A stretch of 64,000 nt of DNA, taken from assembly GCF_022538185.1 (NCBI RefSeq), contig NZ_JAKYXC010000017.1, positions 51,698 through 115,697 of the forward strand, read 5' to 3'. Positions 1 through 10,058 of the stretch are shown here, piece by piece (the first letter of the stretch is position 1; every line of letters begins with the position of its first letter). The notes beneath the pieces were generated by a model that ran no database searches, was not told where the DNA came from, and was given only the letters and a program-made list of their open reading frames with translations. The position numbers and the translations under genes were made by a program. The DNA comes from Microbacterium sp. CFH 31415. Its GTDB lineage: Bacteria > Actinomycetota > Actinomycetes > Actinomycetales > Microbacteriaceae.

Positions 1-11
1 GCGAGCGTCAC
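1..11 (-). CDS. possible first codons of the next gene (window edge)
   Basis: A GTG codon on the minus strand begins inside the end of pgsA, so the pgsA stop and this GTG share bases in the GTGA pattern. It reads V/M-T-L before the window ends. In many actinobacteria cinA follows pgsA, so this may be the start of cinA, but three codons cannot show that. Confidence 0.25.
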
Positions 12-580
12 GCCGATCCCTTGGCCTTGCGTGCGCCGCGCGCCTCGGCGACCACGTAGTCGATGCCGCTGGCGATCGTCAGCAGCACGGCGATGGTCAT
101 CGCGATGCCGTTGACCCAGAAGATCCACTCTCCGACGAGCGTCCACAGCGGCAGCAGCGCGAGCGAAAGGGCGATCCCCTGCGCGAGCGTCTTCAGCTTG
201 CCCATCCACGCCGCCGCGACGACGTGATCGCTCGCGACGATGAGTCGATGCACTGTGATGCCGACCTCGCGGATGAGCACGATGATCGTGATCCACCACG
301 GCAGTTCGGCAAGGATGGACAGTCCGATGAAGGCGAAACCGGTGAGCACCTTGTCGGCGATCGGATCGAGGAGCTTGCCCAGGTCGGTGACGATGTGGTG
401 CTTGCGCGCGAGATAGCCGTCGACGCCGTCGGTGGCGATCGCGACGATGAAGAGCACCGCAGCCCACCAGCGCAGCGGGCCGTCCGTCCCACCGTCGGCA
501 AGCAGCATCCACAGGAACACCGGCGCGCACAGGATGCGCACGATCGTGATCGTGTTGGGGAGCTGTCTCGGGATCGCCAT
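8..580 (-). CDS. pgsA: CDP-diacylglycerol--glycerol-3-phosphate 3-phosphatidyltransferase
   Basis: Integral membrane enzyme that makes phosphatidylglycerol phosphate from CDP-diacylglycerol and glycerol 3-phosphate, the committed step to phosphatidylglycerol and cardiolipin. The protein has 190 residues, normal for the family. It shows the CDP-alcohol phosphotransferase signature at about residues 51-78: DGVDGYLAR, then GKLLDPIADK, with the metal-binding aspartates. Several hydrophobic helices surround it. The ATG lies 6 nt after a TAGGCT -10 element on the minus strand, which predicts a leaderless transcript and supports this start. It follows ftsK on the same strand after a 53-bp gap, but this -10 suggests it can be transcribed by itself. 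Confidence 0.95.
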   Translation of the reverse strand: MAIPRQLPNTITIVRILCAPVFLWMLLADGGTDGPLRWWAAVLFIVAIATDGVDGYLARKHHIVTDLGKLLDPIADKVLTGFAFIGLSILAELPWWITIIVLIREVGITVHRLIVASDHVVAAAWMGKLKTLAQGIALSLALLPLWTLVGEWIFWVNGIAMTIAVLLTIASGIDYVVAEARGARKAKGSA

Positions 581-633
581 GCGCCGAGCCTATCGCCGTG
601 GGGCGGCGGGGCCTGTGCGCCGGGCGACGCCGA

Positions 634-3327
634 TCACTCGCGGCCGGTCAGGCCCCACGCATCCTCATCGCCCTCGCTCTCGCTCTCGACGACCGGGTAG
701 CCGTCGAACTGTGCGTCCACCGCATCGGCCCCGTACGGGTCGGCCGCGGGGCCGGCGGCGGCGGGCGCCTCGGGCACCTCGTCGCCGCGCAGGCGGGCGA
801 GCACCGCCGGCAGCTGATCGGGCGTGACCAGCACGTCGCGCGCCTTCGAGCCTTCGGAGGGGCCCACGATCTCGCGGGACTCGAGGAGGTCCATCAGGCG
901 TCCGGCCTTGGCGAATCCGACGCGGAGCTTGCGCTGCAGCATCGAGGTCGAGCCGAACTGGGTCGACACGATCTGCTCCGCTGCCGCCAGCAGCAGCTCG
1001 AGGTCGTCACCGATGTCGGCGTCGATCTCCTTCTTCTCGGCCGCCACCTGCACGTCGTTGCGGTACTCGGGGCGCGCCTGGGCCGTGACGTGCTTGACGA
1101 CCTTCTCGATCTCCTGCTCGCTGACCCACGCACCCTGGACGCGCAGCGCCTTCGACGCCCCCATCGGAAGGAACAGGCCGTCACCCTGGCCGATCAGGCG
1201 GTCGGCGCCGGGCTGATCGAGGATGACGCGCGAGTCGGTGACGCTCGTCACCGCGAACGCGAGACGCGACGGGACATTGGCCTTGATGAGGCCGGTCACG
1301 ACGTCGACCGACGGCCGCTGGGTAGCCAGCACGAGGTGGATGCCGCTGGCACGGGCCAGCTGCGTGATGCGCACGATCGAGTCCTCGACGTCGCGCGGAG
1401 CCACCATCATGAGGTCGGCGAGCTCGTCGACGACGACCAGCAGGTACGGGTACGGCTTGAGCACCCGCTCGCTGCCCGCGGGAAGCGTGATCTCGCCCGC
1501 CACGACCGCCTTGTTGAAGTCGTCGATGTGACGGAAGCCGAACGACGCGAGGTCGTCGTACCGCATGTCCATCTCCTTCACGACCCACTGCAGCGCTTCA
1601 GCCGCCTTCTTGGGGTTCGTGATGATGGGCGTGATGAGATGCGGCACGCCCGCGTACGAAGTGAGCTCGACGCGCTTGGGGTCGATGAGCACCATGCGCA
1701 CGTCGGCGGGCTTCGCACGCATCAGCAGGCTCGTGATCATCGAGTTCACGAAGCTGGACTTTCCCGAGCCTGTGGAGCCGGCGACCAGAAGGTGCGGCAT
1801 CTTGGCGAGGTTGGCCACGACGTAGCCGCCGCCGACGTCCTTGCCGACGCCGATCGTCATGGGGTGCGTCGACTGCTGTGCGTTCTGCGAGCGCAGCACG
1901 TCGCCGAGGGTGACGATCTCGCGGTCGGTGTTGGGGATCTCGACGCCGATCGCGCTCTTGCCCGGGATGGGCGCGAGGATGCGCACCTCGTTCGAGGCGA
2001 CGGCGTACGCGATGTTGTTGGTGAGCGCCGTGATGCGCTCCACCTTCACGCCGGGGCCGAGCGCGATCTCGTACTGCGTGACAGTGGGTCCGCGCGAGAA
2101 CCCGGTGACGCGCGCATCGACGGAGAATTGCTCCAGCACACTCGTGATCGCCTTGACGGTGTCGTCGTTGGCCTGCGACCGCGCCACGTGGGGCGTGCCC
2201 TGGGCGAGGGCGTTGACCGACGGCAGGCGATAGGGGGCGCTGGGCGCCGCGGGCGAGGCATCCGAGCCGATTCCCGTCAGCCCGGGCAGCACGCCGTCTT
2301 CGAGCGGATCGACGCTGTCGTCGCGGAGCGACGTGCTCGACGCCTTCGACGCCGCGGCGACGATGGAGGGATCGATGACCTCGGTGAGCGCGTCGGCCGT
2401 GACCGGCGGGACCGGCGGAGCCGGCGGCTCGAGCACCTGGTCGAAGCCGCCCTGCACGGCTCCCGGCGTCAGGAGCGCCGTGAGGTCGTCCGACCCGAGG
2501 GTGCCCTCGGGATCCTGCTCGCGTCCGGTCCTGTTGCGCCGCCACCAGGGCAGGGCAGGATCGGTGCCGTCATCGTCGGAGACGGATGCCGCGGCATCCG
2601 CGTCGGTCTGCGGGGTGCGCGGCTCGGCGTCGAACATCCACGCATAGAGCTCACCCAGACGGCGGCCGATGCGGTTCGGCGGGGTCTTGGTGATGATCAG
2701 CACGCTGAGCACGGCCAGCAGCGAGAGCGCGATGTAGGCGCCGACGTCGGTGAGGACGAAGGCGAGCGGCTCGCCCGCCATCCAGCCGAACAGGCCGCCG
2801 GCCTCGCTGAGCGCCGGCAGTCCCTGCCTCGGCTGGGGGCGGCCGCCGGCGACGTGGCAGAAGCCCGCGATCGTGACGATCAGCAGGCCGAACCCGATGC
2901 CGATGCGGCCGTTGTCGTGCACCGACGACGGGTGCCGGAACATCCAGCCCGCGAGGAACAGCAGGAGCACCGGCAGGATGAACGCCTCTCGGCCGATGAG
3001 CCCGCCGACGGAGTAGGCGCTGATCGTCGCCGCGACGTCGCTGCCGATGAAGAACCACTCGTTGACGGCACCCGCGACGGCGAGCAGCACCAGCAGGAAC
3101 GGGAAGCCGTCGCGGCGCTGGTCCTTCTCGAGCGTCTCGGGGCCGAACGCCCGGAACAGCGCACCCGTGGCGTGAGCCAGGCCAAGCCACGCGCGCACGA
3201 TGACGGGCGGCTTCTCGGCGTCGCCGACGTACCGCTTCGGCGCCGGTTCGGGCTTCTTGGCGCGCGACGAGGACGCCCCGCGCGCAGGCGTGCGGCCGTT
3301 CTTGGTCGGGGTGGTGCTCCTGGCCAT
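634..3327 (-). CDS. ftsK: FtsK/SpoIIIE-type DNA translocase
   Basis: Septum-anchored ATPase that pumps chromosomal DNA during division. The 897-residue protein begins with a basic, low-complexity stretch. About four membrane helices follow between residues 45 and 220, then a long acidic Pro/Ala linker, and the motor from about residue 450. Walker A is GSTGSGKSS near residue 515, followed by DPKRVEL and the Walker B region [12 protein letters not shown]. The C-terminal winged-helix gamma domain ([20 protein letters not shown]), which reads DNA polarity signals, is intact. The ATG is 6 nt after TACCGT, a predicted leaderless start. It lies between the RNase J/acetyltransferase genes and pgsA, the usual actinobacterial order. 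Confidence 0.96.
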   Translation of the reverse strand: MARSTTPTKNGRTPARGASSSRAKKPEPAPKRYVGDAEKPPVIVRAWLGLAHATGALFRAFGPETLEKDQRRDGFPFLLVLLAVAGAVNEWFFIGSDVAATISAYSVGGLIGREAFILPVLLLFLAGWMFRHPSSVHDNGRIGIGFGLLIVTIAGFCHVAGGRPQPRQGLPALSEAGGLFGWMAGEPLAFVLTDVGAYIALSLLAVLSVLIITKTPPNRIGRRLGELYAWMFDAEPRTPQTDADAAASVSDDDGTDPALPWWRRNRTGREQDPEGTLGSDDLTALLTPGAVQGGFDQVLEPPAPPVPPVTADALTEVIDPSIVAAASKASSTSLRDDSVDPLEDGVLPGLTGIGSDASPAAPSAPYRLPSVNALAQGTPHVARSQANDDTVKAITSVLEQFSVDARVTGFSRGPTVTQYEIALGPGVKVERITALTNNIAYAVASNEVRILAPIPGKSAIGVEIPNTDREIVTLGDVLRSQNAQQSTHPMTIGVGKDVGGGYVVANLAKMPHLLVAGSTGSGKSSFVNSMITSLLMRAKPADVRMVLIDPKRVELTSYAGVPHLITPIITNPKKAAEALQWVVKEMDMRYDDLASFGFRHIDDFNKAVVAGEITLPAGSERVLKPYPYLLVVVDELADLMMVAPRDVEDSIVRITQLARASGIHLVLATQRPSVDVVTGLIKANVPSRLAFAVTSVTDSRVILDQPGADRLIGQGDGLFLPMGASKALRVQGAWVSEQEIEKVVKHVTAQARPEYRNDVQVAAEKKEIDADIGDDLELLLAAAEQIVSTQFGSTSMLQRKLRVGFAKAGRLMDLLESREIVGPSEGSKARDVLVTPDQLPAVLARLRGDEVPEAPAAAGPAADPYGADAVDAQFDGYPVVESESEGDEDAWGLTGRE

Positions 3328-3391
3328 CCCCCCACGGTAGGCGGCCGCGCCGACTTTTCCGCGGAACCACGCGGCGGAGTGGGCCGGTCGA

Positions 3392-3889
3392 TCAGCGCAG
3401 GCGCTTGACCATCGTGTCGCGGCCGTGGCCGGCCGAGGTCACCGCGAAGCCCTCGCTGCGGTACAGCGTCGTCGCGAAGTTGCCGCGCTCCACGCTCAGG
3501 CTGATGCGGGCGAAGCCCTGGGCCCGCGCGTGGTCGCACAGCCGCTGCAGGAGGGCGCGGCCGACGCCGTGCGCGCGCCAGATCGGTCGGACTCCGATGA
3601 TGAGTTCGGGCACGCCGGTGCCGACGTAGCCGAATCCAGGGTCCGTGCGCGGCAGCATCCGGTACCACGCGGCGCCGATCGGCTCGTCGTTCGCGTCGAC
3701 CGCGACGAAACCGGCGTCGCCCGGCTGCTTCCACCCCGTGACGTAGCGGCTGTGATCGGAGTCGGTGATCAGCTGGTGCTTCGGCCGCGCCGCGCCCGGC
3801 CTCCAGTTCGCCGCTTCGACGACCATGTCGCCCAGGAACGTGCCGTCCGCCTGCGTGGCTTCGCGAACGCGGAAGGCAGCGGGTGGCAT
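3392..3889 (-). CDS. GNAT family N-acetyltransferase
   Basis: Probable acetyl-CoA-dependent acetyltransferase of 165 residues; the substrate cannot be told. The acetyl-CoA-binding motif A reads [20 protein letters not shown] and is followed by [17 protein letters not shown], as in single-domain GNAT proteins. The frame is open farther upstream, but I place the start at 3889. That ATG ([11 protein letters not shown]) lies 6 nt after TACACT, and the longer N-terminus would run into the RNase J terminator region. It sits between RNase J and ftsK on the same strand. Confidence 0.85.
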   Translation of the reverse strand: MPPAAFRVREATQADGTFLGDMVVEAANWRPGAARPKHQLITDSDHSRYVTGWKQPGDAGFVAVDANDEPIGAAWYRMLPRTDPGFGYVGTGVPELIIGVRPIWRAHGVGRALLQRLCDHARAQGFARISLSVERGNFATTLYRSEGFAVTSAGHGRDTMVKRLR

Positions 3890-3911
3890 GACGCGAGTGT
3901 AGCGATGGTGT

Positions 3912-3956
3912 GCGGATGCCTCGTCCCGCCTCTGCGGCGTGGGAAGCGGCATCCGC
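3912..3956 (-). terminator. candidate terminator after RNase J
   Basis: A 9-bp inverted repeat, GCGGATGCC (3912-3920) and GGCATCCGC (3948-3956), encloses an inner CCCGCC/GGCG pairing. It starts 7 bp after the RNase J stop. There is no clear U-run, so termination efficiency is uncertain. The arms belong to the GGATGCC motif family common in this window. Confidence 0.5.
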
Positions 3957-3963
3957 TCGTCGT

Positions 3964-5640
3964 TCAGGCCTCGATGACGAGCGGCACGATCATCGGCCGG
4001 CGACGCAGCGACTGGTTCACCCAGCGGCCGATCGTGCGGCGGACGACCTGCGAGAGGGCGTGCGAGTCGCGTACGCCCGACTTCGCCGCCTCGGCGAGCG
4101 CCGCGGCGATCTTGGGCTTGACCGCGTCGAACACGGAGTCGTCCTCGGCGAAGCCGCGCGCGTGGATCTCGGGCCCGGAGATGATGTTGCCCGTCGACGC
4201 GTCCACGACGACGATGACCGAGATGAAGCCCTCCTCGCCCAGGATGCGGCGGTCCTTGAGGTCGGCGTCGGTGATCTCGCCCACCGTCGAGCCGTCGACG
4301 TAGACGAAGCCCAGATCCAGCTGACCGGCGACCTGCACGTCGCCGTTCTTGAGGTCGATGACGGTGCCGTTCTCGGCGAGGATCGTGCGGTCGGGATCGA
4401 TGCCGGTGTCCTGGGCGAGCCGGGCGTTGGCCATGAGGTGGCGGTACTCGCCGTGGATGGGGAGCACGTTCCTCGGCTTGAGGATGTTGTAGCAGTAGAG
4501 CAGCTCGCCGGCGGCGGCATGGCCCGACACGTGCACCTTCGCGTTGCCCTTGTGCACGACGTTCGCGCCGAGCTTGGTCAGCCCGTCGATCACGCGGTAG
4601 ACGGCGTTCTCATTGCCGGGGATGAGGCTGGAGGCGAGGATCACGGTATCGCCGGGACCGGGCTCGATCGCGTGGTCGAGGTTGGCCATGCGGCTGAGGA
4701 CGGCCATCGGCTCGCCCTGCGAGCCCGTCGACATGTAGACGATGCGGTCGTCGGGCAGATCGCGCGCCTTCTTGTAGTCGATGAGCACGTTCTCGGGCAC
4801 GTTCAGGTAGCCCAGGTCTTCCGCGATCGTCATGTTTCGCAGCATGCTGCGGCCGAGGAGCGCCACCCGGCGGCCGTGCGCGGCCGCGGCATCCAGCACC
4901 TGCTGCACGCGGTGGACGTGGCTCGAGAAGCTCGCGACGATGACGCGGCGCGGAGAATTGCCGATCACCTGGTCGAGCACCGGACCGATGGAGCGTTCGA
5001 GCGGGGTGAAGCCCGGCACATCGGCGTTCGTCGAGTCGACGAGGAACAGGTCGACGCCCTCCTCGCCGAGGCGCGCGAACGCACGAAGATCGGTGAGGCG
5101 GCCGTCGAGCGGCAGCTGGTCCATCTTGAAGTCGCCGGTCGCGAGCACGAGGCCCGCCGGGGTGCGGATGGCGACGGCGAGCGCGTCCGGGATCGAGTGG
5201 TTGACCGCGATGAACTCGAGGTCGAACGGTCCGAGGTTCTCCCGCTGCCCCTCCGCGACGGTGAGGCTGTACGGCTTGATCCGGTGCTCTTTGAGCTTCG
5301 CCTCGGTGAGGGCGAGCGTCAGCCCCGAGCCGACGATCGGGATGTCGGACTTCAGCTTGAGGAGGTATGGCACGGCGCCGATGTGGTCTTCGTGACCGTG
5401 GGTGAGCACCACTCCGACGATGTCGTCGAGGCGGCTCTTGATCGGCTCGAAGTCGGGGAGGATCAGGTCCACGCCGGGCTGGTGCTCCTCGGGGAACAGC
5501 ACACCGCAGTCGACGACGAGCAGCTTGCCGCCGTACTCGAACACGGTCATGTTGCGGCCGACCTCGCCGAGGCCGCCGAGTGGAGTGATCCGGAGGGTGC
5601 CCTGCTCGAGTGCGGGCGGGTCGAAGGGGGTGGTGGGCAT
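3964..5640 (-). CDS. rnj: ribonuclease J
   Basis: Metallo-beta-lactamase/beta-CASP RNase with endo- and 5'-3' exonuclease activity, acting in mRNA decay and rRNA maturation. The 558-residue protein carries the zinc ligands LTHGHEDHIGA near residue 80, the beta-CASP motifs TGSQGEP and HVSGHA, and the C-terminal dimerisation region. The start at 5640 (MPTTPFDPPA) is preceded by a strong Shine-Dalgarno sequence, GAGGAGG, about 6 nt upstream. The frame stays open upstream of this, but those codons lie in the dapA-rnj gap and look non-coding. It follows dapA by about 80 bp and is probably cotranscribed with it, a pairing common in Micrococcales. Confidence 0.96.
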   Translation of the reverse strand: MPTTPFDPPALEQGTLRITPLGGLGEVGRNMTVFEYGGKLLVVDCGVLFPEEHQPGVDLILPDFEPIKSRLDDIVGVVLTHGHEDHIGAVPYLLKLKSDIPIVGSGLTLALTEAKLKEHRIKPYSLTVAEGQRENLGPFDLEFIAVNHSIPDALAVAIRTPAGLVLATGDFKMDQLPLDGRLTDLRAFARLGEEGVDLFLVDSTNADVPGFTPLERSIGPVLDQVIGNSPRRVIVASFSSHVHRVQQVLDAAAAHGRRVALLGRSMLRNMTIAEDLGYLNVPENVLIDYKKARDLPDDRIVYMSTGSQGEPMAVLSRMANLDHAIEPGPGDTVILASSLIPGNENAVYRVIDGLTKLGANVVHKGNAKVHVSGHAAAGELLYCYNILKPRNVLPIHGEYRHLMANARLAQDTGIDPDRTILAENGTVIDLKNGDVQVAGQLDLGFVYVDGSTVGEITDADLKDRRILGEEGFISVIVVVDASTGNIISGPEIHARGFAEDDSVFDAVKPKIAAALAEAAKSGVRDSHALSQVVRRTIGRWVNQSLRRRPMIVPLVIEA

Positions 5641-5719
5641 GGTCAGCCTCCTCAGGGCGCCGAGGCGCCCCTTCGCTTGTGTCGCCGTCGCCCGGATGCG
5701 GGCAGGTCGGCGCGCGTGG

Positions 5720-6697
5720 TCATCTCGTGGTGCCCGACACCTTCGGCAGCGCGCCGCCGGCGGCGGCGTTGCGGTCGGGCCGGAAGTTGGAGAAGTCGGC
5801 GCCGGGCACACCGACGACGAGCGCCAGCTCGTCCTCGATCTTCGCGGCCTCCCACTCCTCGGGACCGACAAGCGGCAGCCGCACGCGCGGGCTGCCGATG
5901 CGGCCGAGGCCGTGCAGGATGTACTTCGCCGAGACGGTGCCCGGCACGTGCGTCATGACCGCGCGCACGAGCGGCTCGAGTCGCTTGTGCTCGGCGGTGG
6001 CGGCCGTGAGGTCGCCCGCGTTCACGGCGTCGACGATCGCGCGGTACGGCGCGGGGGCGATGTTGGCGGTGACGCCGATGAGTCCGGTCGCCCCGATCGA
6101 GAGGTGCGGCAGCACGTTGGCGTCGTCGCCGGAGAAGTACAGCAGGTCGGTCTGGTTCAGCACTCGGCTGACCTCGCTGAAGTCTCCCTTGGCGTCTTTG
6201 ATCGCGAGGATGTTCGGGTGCTTGGCCAGGCGCAGGATCGTCTCGTACTTGATGGGCACGCCGGTGCGACCGGGGATGTCGTAGAGGATGACCGGCAGGT
6301 CGGTGGCGTCGGCGACGAGCCGGAAGTGGGTCAGGATGCCCGCCTGGGTGGGCTTGTTGTAGTACGGCGTGACGATCATGATGCCGTCGGCGCCGGCCTT
6401 CTCGCTGGCCTTGTAGAGCTCGATGGCGTGCGCTGTCTCGTTGGAGCCGCCGCCCGTGATGATCTTGGCTCGGCCGGCCGCGACATCCTTCCCCACCTCC
6501 ACCAACCGGATCTTCTCGGCGTCGGTCAGGGTGGAGGTCTCACCCGTGGTGCCCGTGACGACGATGCCGTCGGCTCCTGCGGTGATGACGTCGTCGATGT
6601 GCTTCTCGACAGCGGGCCAATCGACTTCGCCGTCCGCCGTCATCGGTGTGACGAGCGCGACGAGAACCTGTCCGAATGGGTTGCCCGTGTGCGTCAT
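5720..6697 (-). CDS. dapA: 4-hydroxy-tetrahydrodipicolinate synthase
   Basis: Condenses pyruvate with aspartate semialdehyde in the first step of the diaminopimelate/lysine pathway. The 325-residue (beta/alpha)8 protein has the expected GTTGETSTLTDAEK segment, the catalytic tyrosine in YDIPGRT near residue 138, and the Schiff-base lysine in AIKDAKGD near residue 162. The C-terminus is about 25 residues longer than the E. coli enzyme. The ATG lies 6 nt after TAGCCT, predicting leaderless transcription. The second enzyme of the pathway, dapB, is about 5 kb away on the same strand at 11856-12674. Confidence 0.96.
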   Translation of the reverse strand: MTHTGNPFGQVLVALVTPMTADGEVDWPAVEKHIDDVITAGADGIVVTGTTGETSTLTDAEKIRLVEVGKDVAAGRAKIITGGGSNETAHAIELYKASEKAGADGIMIVTPYYNKPTQAGILTHFRLVADATDLPVILYDIPGRTGVPIKYETILRLAKHPNILAIKDAKGDFSEVSRVLNQTDLLYFSGDDANVLPHLSIGATGLIGVTANIAPAPYRAIVDAVNAGDLTAATAEHKRLEPLVRAVMTHVPGTVSAKYILHGLGRIGSPRVRLPLVGPEEWEAAKIEDELALVVGVPGADFSNFRPDRNAAAGGALPKVSGTTR

Positions 6698-6737
6698 GGA
6701 CCCAGGCTATCGGGATGCCGCCTCCGGCGCCGCGTCG

Positions 6738-7502
6738 TCAGCGCCCGGTGGCAGCCGCCCGGGCGACCAGGCGGGCGGGTGCGAGGCGGCTCGCCGTCAC
6801 GAGCAGCTTGTATTTCGCCGACGGCACCGAGACCGCCTTGCCCCGGGCGGCGTCGCGCAGCGAGGCGGCGACGACCGTGCGTGCATCCAGCCACATCCAG
6901 TCGGGAACGCCCTCCTTCCCCGGCGGGAGTCCGGCCCGTTCGTGGAAGTTGGTGTGCGTGAAGCCCGGGCAGACGGCGGTCATGGTCACGCCGCGGGCTG
7001 CGTACGCGCCGTTGGCCCAGCGGCTGAAGCTGATCAGCCAGCCCTTGCACGCCCCGTACGTCGAGCGGGGGGTGAAACCCGCCACGGACGCGACATTGAG
7101 GATGCGGCCGTGACCGCGGGCCAGCATCGGTCCGAGGGCGGCGTGGCTCAGCCGCATGGGCACCTCGACGTGGAGGTCGAGGTGACGCACCTCGTCTTCG
7201 ATGTCGTTGCGCTCGAACGCCAGCGGAAGGCCGAAGCCCGCGTTGTTCACGAGCATCTCGATCGGCCGGTCGGGGTCCGTGAGGCGCCGCTCCACCTTCT
7301 CGCGCTGCCGCGGCGAGAGCAGGTCGGCCGCGAGCACCTCGACGCCGACGCGGTGCCGCGTGCGCAGCGTCCCTGCGAGCTCGTCGAGGGCGGCGCGGTC
7401 GCGGGCCACCAGCACGAGGTCGGCGCCCATCGCCGCGAGCTGGCGCGCGTATTCCGCGCCGAGGCCCGAGCTCGCGCCCGTGATCATCGCCGTCTTCGCC
7501 AT
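6738..7502 (-). CDS. short-chain dehydrogenase/reductase
   Basis: NAD(P)-dependent oxidoreductase of 254 residues; substrate unknown. The Rossmann motif is TGASSGLGAEYARQLA at residues 8-23, with NNAG near residue 85. The catalytic region is NVASVAGFTPRSTYGACKG, giving the expected Ser, Tyr and Lys (YGACK). The C-terminal part resembles the DltE/YqjQ-like classical SDRs. The start at 7502 (MAKTAMITGAS) lies 7 nt after TAGGCT; the open frame farther upstream overlaps dfrA and is rejected. It lies between dfrA and dapA on the same strand. Confidence 0.88.
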   Translation of the reverse strand: MAKTAMITGASSGLGAEYARQLAAMGADLVLVARDRAALDELAGTLRTRHRVGVEVLAADLLSPRQREKVERRLTDPDRPIEMLVNNAGFGLPLAFERNDIEDEVRHLDLHVEVPMRLSHAALGPMLARGHGRILNVASVAGFTPRSTYGACKGWLISFSRWANGAYAARGVTMTAVCPGFTHTNFHERAGLPPGKEGVPDWMWLDARTVVAASLRDAARGKAVSVPSAKYKLLVTASRLAPARLVARAAATGR

Positions 7503-7512
7503 GCGCGACAGC

Positions 7513-8025
7513 CTAAGACGCGCGCGCGAGACGGAGGAATCGGTAGCGGATGCCGCTGCTCGACGTGTGCCAGCCCTCATCGGGGTCGATCGACTCGACT
7601 GCCCAGCCGGCTCGGTCTGGAGCGAACGTGTCGCCGTCGACTTCGGCGTCGAGCTCCGTGACCTCGAGCCGGTCGGCCGACGCGATGCTCTCGCGGAAGA
7701 GCTCACCGCCGCCGATGATCCAGATCCACTCGGGGGTCGCGGCATCCGTCACCGCGGCCATCGCATCGTCGAGCGACCCCGCCCGCTGCGCGCCCTCGGC
7801 GCTCCAGGCCCCGTTGCGGGTGACGACGATGTTGCGCCGTCCCGGGAGCGGCCGGAACCGCTCGGGCAGCGACTCCCACGTGCGGCGGCCCATCACGACC
7901 GGCGCGCCCGAGGTCACCTCTTTGAAGTGCGCGAGGTCTTCGGGCACGTGCCACGGCATGCCGCCGTCGGCCCCGATCACCCCGCCGTGCGCTTCGGCCC
8001 AGACCAGGCCGATGCGTGACGTCAT
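7513..8025 (-). CDS. folA: dihydrofolate reductase
   Basis: Reduces dihydrofolate to tetrahydrofolate with NADPH, recycling the dihydrofolate made by ThyA. The 170-residue protein shows the active-site segment [20 protein letters not shown] with the acidic catalytic residue, then [10 protein letters not shown], the cofactor loop NIVVTRN, and [10 protein letters not shown]. The start is the ATG at 8025, which overlaps the thyA stop in an ATGA junction. The two genes are therefore translationally coupled, the usual arrangement. Confidence 0.96.
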   Translation of the reverse strand: MTSRIGLVWAEAHGGVIGADGGMPWHVPEDLAHFKEVTSGAPVVMGRRTWESLPERFRPLPGRRNIVVTRNGAWSAEGAQRAGSLDDAMAAVTDAATPEWIWIIGGGELFRESIASADRLEVTELDAEVDGDTFAPDRAGWAVESIDPDEGWHTSSSGIRYRFLRLARAS

Positions 8026-8831
8026 ACCGCGACCGCCCCGCGGATCGCCGGGTGGTGCTGGTAGTCCTCGATGACGAAGTCCTCGTACGTGTAGTCGAAG
8101 ATCGTCTCGGGCTTCCGAGCGAAGCGGAAGGTCGGGTAGGGGTAAGGCTCGCGCGTGAGCTGCTCGCGCACCTGCTCGACGTGATTGTCGTAGATGTGGC
8201 AGTCGCCGCCGGTCCAGACGAAGTCGCCCGGCTCGAGGCCGGTCTGCTGCGCGACCATGAGGGTGAGCAGGGCGTATGAGGCGATGTTGAACGGCACGCC
8301 GAGGAACAGGTCGGCACTGCGCTGGTACAGCTGGCACGACAGGCGACCGTCGGCGACGTAGAACTGGAACATCGCGTGGCACGGCGCGAGGGCCATGTCG
8401 GGGATGTCGGCCGGGTTCCACGCCGACACCATCAGCCGACGGGAGTCGGGGTTCGATCGGATCTGCTCGATCACCTGGGAGATCTGGTCGATGTGCGCGC
8501 CGCCGGGCGTGGGCCACGAGCGCCACTGCACGCCGTACACGGGACCGAGCTCGCCGTCGGCGTCGGCCCATTCGTCCCAGATGGTCACGCCGTTGTCCTG
8601 CAGCCATCGCACGTTGGACTCGCCGCGAAGGAACCACAGCAGCTCGTAGGCGATGGACTTGAAGTGCACCCGCTTGGTCGTGACCAGGGGGAAGCCCTGC
8701 GACAGATCGAAGCGGATCTGGCGCCCGAACGCACTGGTCGTCCCCGTTCCGGTGCGGTCGTCCTTGTGGGTGCCATGCTCGAGCACATCGCGCAGGAGGT
8801 CCTCGTAAGGGGTGGGGATCGCCGTCGTCAC
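8022..8831 (-). CDS. thyA: thymidylate synthase
   Basis: Methylates dUMP to dTMP with methylenetetrahydrofolate. The catalytic cysteine lies in [12 protein letters not shown] near residue 149. [19 protein letters not shown], the [10 protein letters not shown] motif and the C-terminal [10 protein letters not shown] are all intact. An in-frame GTG at 8840 is possible. I choose the GTG at 8831 because a TATCGT -10 at 8839-8844 ends 7 nt before it, while the upstream GTG overlaps that element. The gene leads a thyA-folA pair. The organism uses ThyA here rather than the flavin-dependent ThyX common near dapB in other actinobacteria. Confidence 0.95.
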   Translation of the reverse strand: MTTAIPTPYEDLLRDVLEHGTHKDDRTGTGTTSAFGRQIRFDLSQGFPLVTTKRVHFKSIAYELLWFLRGESNVRWLQDNGVTIWDEWADADGELGPVYGVQWRSWPTPGGAHIDQISQVIEQIRSNPDSRRLMVSAWNPADIPDMALAPCHAMFQFYVADGRLSCQLYQRSADLFLGVPFNIASYALLTLMVAQQTGLEPGDFVWTGGDCHIYDNHVEQVREQLTREPYPYPTFRFARKPETIFDYTYEDFVIEDYQHHPAIRGAVAV

Positions 8832-8901
8832 GGCTGCCACGATACCCGCGCCCTCCCCCAGCGGCGTCTGTTACGCCAGGAGCGTCATAATCACGGCATC
8901 C

Positions 8902-8931
8902 GGTATCCATTCAGCTGAACGGGAATACCCT
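8902..8931 (+). promoter_or_regulatory. thiol cluster promoter with a dyad
   Basis: This lies in the divergent gap between thyA and the thioredoxin-like gene. TACCCT at 8926-8931 is a -10 element 8 nt before the GTG at 8940. Just upstream is the perfect palindrome TTCAGCTGAA (8910-8919), nested inside a wider dyad with ends GGTAT and ATACC. The spacing against the -10 fits an operator over the -35/spacer region. The regulator is unknown. Confidence 0.45.
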
Positions 8932-8939
8932 GATCAGTT

Positions 8940-9377
8940 GTGAACCTCGTCACCGCCTTCGTCGCCATCGCCGCGCTCCTCGCGCTGACGGTGGCCCTGG
9001 GCGTCTATCTGCGCTGGCGCCAGTCGCGTCCGCAGCGTCACATCCTCCACGAGGTCGTCGAGCCCGAGCGGCTCGGCGCGGACGGTCTCGGCGAGGTGGC
9101 TACGCTGCTGCAGTTCAGCACCGAGCTGTGCGCCCGCTGCCCCGGTGTGCACCGCACGCTGTCGAGCATCGCCGACGCGCACGAGGGCGTCCGCCACCTC
9201 GACGTCGACCTCACGCACCGGCCCGACATCGCGAAGCACTTCCACGTCCTGCAGACGCCCACCACGCTCGTCCTCGACAGGGACGGCGTCATCCAGACCC
9301 GCTTCGGCGGCACCCCGAGCCGTGACGTGCTCGAGCTCGAACTGAACCGGCTCACGGCGGAGGACGCGCATGTCTGA
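8940..9377 (+). CDS. membrane-anchored thioredoxin-like protein
   Basis: Thiol-disulfide protein of 145 residues with one N-terminal membrane helix (about residues 4-23) and a thioredoxin fold. The redox motif is LCARCPGV near residues 61-68, giving CxxC (Cys-Ala-Arg-Cys). A cis-proline-type segment, LQTPTTLVLDRDG, follows. The GTG start lies 8 nt after TACCCT. It overlaps the DUF4395 gene by 8 bp, so the two are probably coupled. Thioredoxin/DUF4395 pairs are found in other actinobacteria. The substrate is unknown. Confidence 0.85.
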   Translation: MNLVTAFVAIAALLALTVALGVYLRWRQSRPQRHILHEVVEPERLGADGLGEVATLLQFSTELCARCPGVHRTLSSIADAHEGVRHLDVDLTHRPDIAKHFHVLQTPTTLVLDRDGVIQTRFGGTPSRDVLELELNRLTAEDAHV

Positions 9378-9966
9378 ACCGGCGGATGCCTCGGCCCCGC
9401 GCGGCATCGACCCCCGAGGTCCGCGCTTCGCGGCCGGCATCACGTCGGTCCTGCTGCTGATCGCGCTGTTACTCAGCCTCACGGGGCTGTCTGCGGCGTA
9501 CGGATCGGCGGCATTCGGATGGTTCGCCTACCAGCCGCTGGCCCAGCAGAGCTTCATCCCGCTCGGCTGGGTCGTGTCGACGGCGACGCTCGACGCCCGC
9601 CTCCTCGACCCCGGCTTCCTGCTGCTGCTCGCCATCGCGCTGCTGTTCCTGTGGGGGGTCGTGTCGCCGCGCACCGCGCCGTGGGGCGTGCTCTACCGCG
9701 CCGTGGTCGCACCGCGCCTCGCGCCGCCGACCGAGCTCGAAGACCCGCGCCCGCCGCGCTTCGCGCAGGGCGTCGGCCTCTTCGTCGTCGGCCTCGGCCT
9801 CGTCCTGCACCTCCTCGGCGTGCCCCTGGCCCTCCCGGTCGCCGCGGCCCTCGCGTTCGTCGCCGCGTTCCTCAACGCGGTCTTCGGCGTGTGCCTGGGC
9901 TGCATGATGTACCTCCTGCTGCAGCGGCTCGGCGTGATCGGCCGCGCACGGCCCGCCTCCGCCTGA
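9370..9966 (+). CDS. DUF4395 membrane protein
   Basis: Integral membrane protein of 198 residues with about four helices. It has the DUF4395 hallmarks: DPRGPRFAAG at the start, a second DPRPPRFAQG near residue 125, and NAVFGVCLGCMMY near residue 175. The two cysteines of CLGC could form a membrane-embedded redox pair with the thioredoxin-like partner upstream; this is inference. The start ATG overlaps the upstream gene by 8 bp. OsmC follows after about 90 bp. Confidence 0.85.
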   Translation: MSEPADASAPRGIDPRGPRFAAGITSVLLLIALLLSLTGLSAAYGSAAFGWFAYQPLAQQSFIPLGWVVSTATLDARLLDPGFLLLLAIALLFLWGVVSPRTAPWGVLYRAVVAPRLAPPTELEDPRPPRFAQGVGLFVVGLGLVLHLLGVPLALPVAAALAFVAAFLNAVFGVCLGCMMYLLLQRLGVIGRARPASA

Positions 9967-10058
9967 CACGCATCACGCACCGTCGCGCCGCGGCGTCACC
10001 CGCGGTTAGGCTGACCGCGAGGCGCTCGGTCCGCGGGCGCCGTGAGAGGGAGGCCCCC

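Noticed and set aside
598..3408. Very long open frame (936 codons) on the plus strand opposite ftsK
   Set aside because: It mirrors the ftsK codons; its product is Arg/Asp/His-rich without any domain. High GC gives long antisense frames throughout the window (also 3910-5958, 15189-17690, 20689-22122, 45846-47609).
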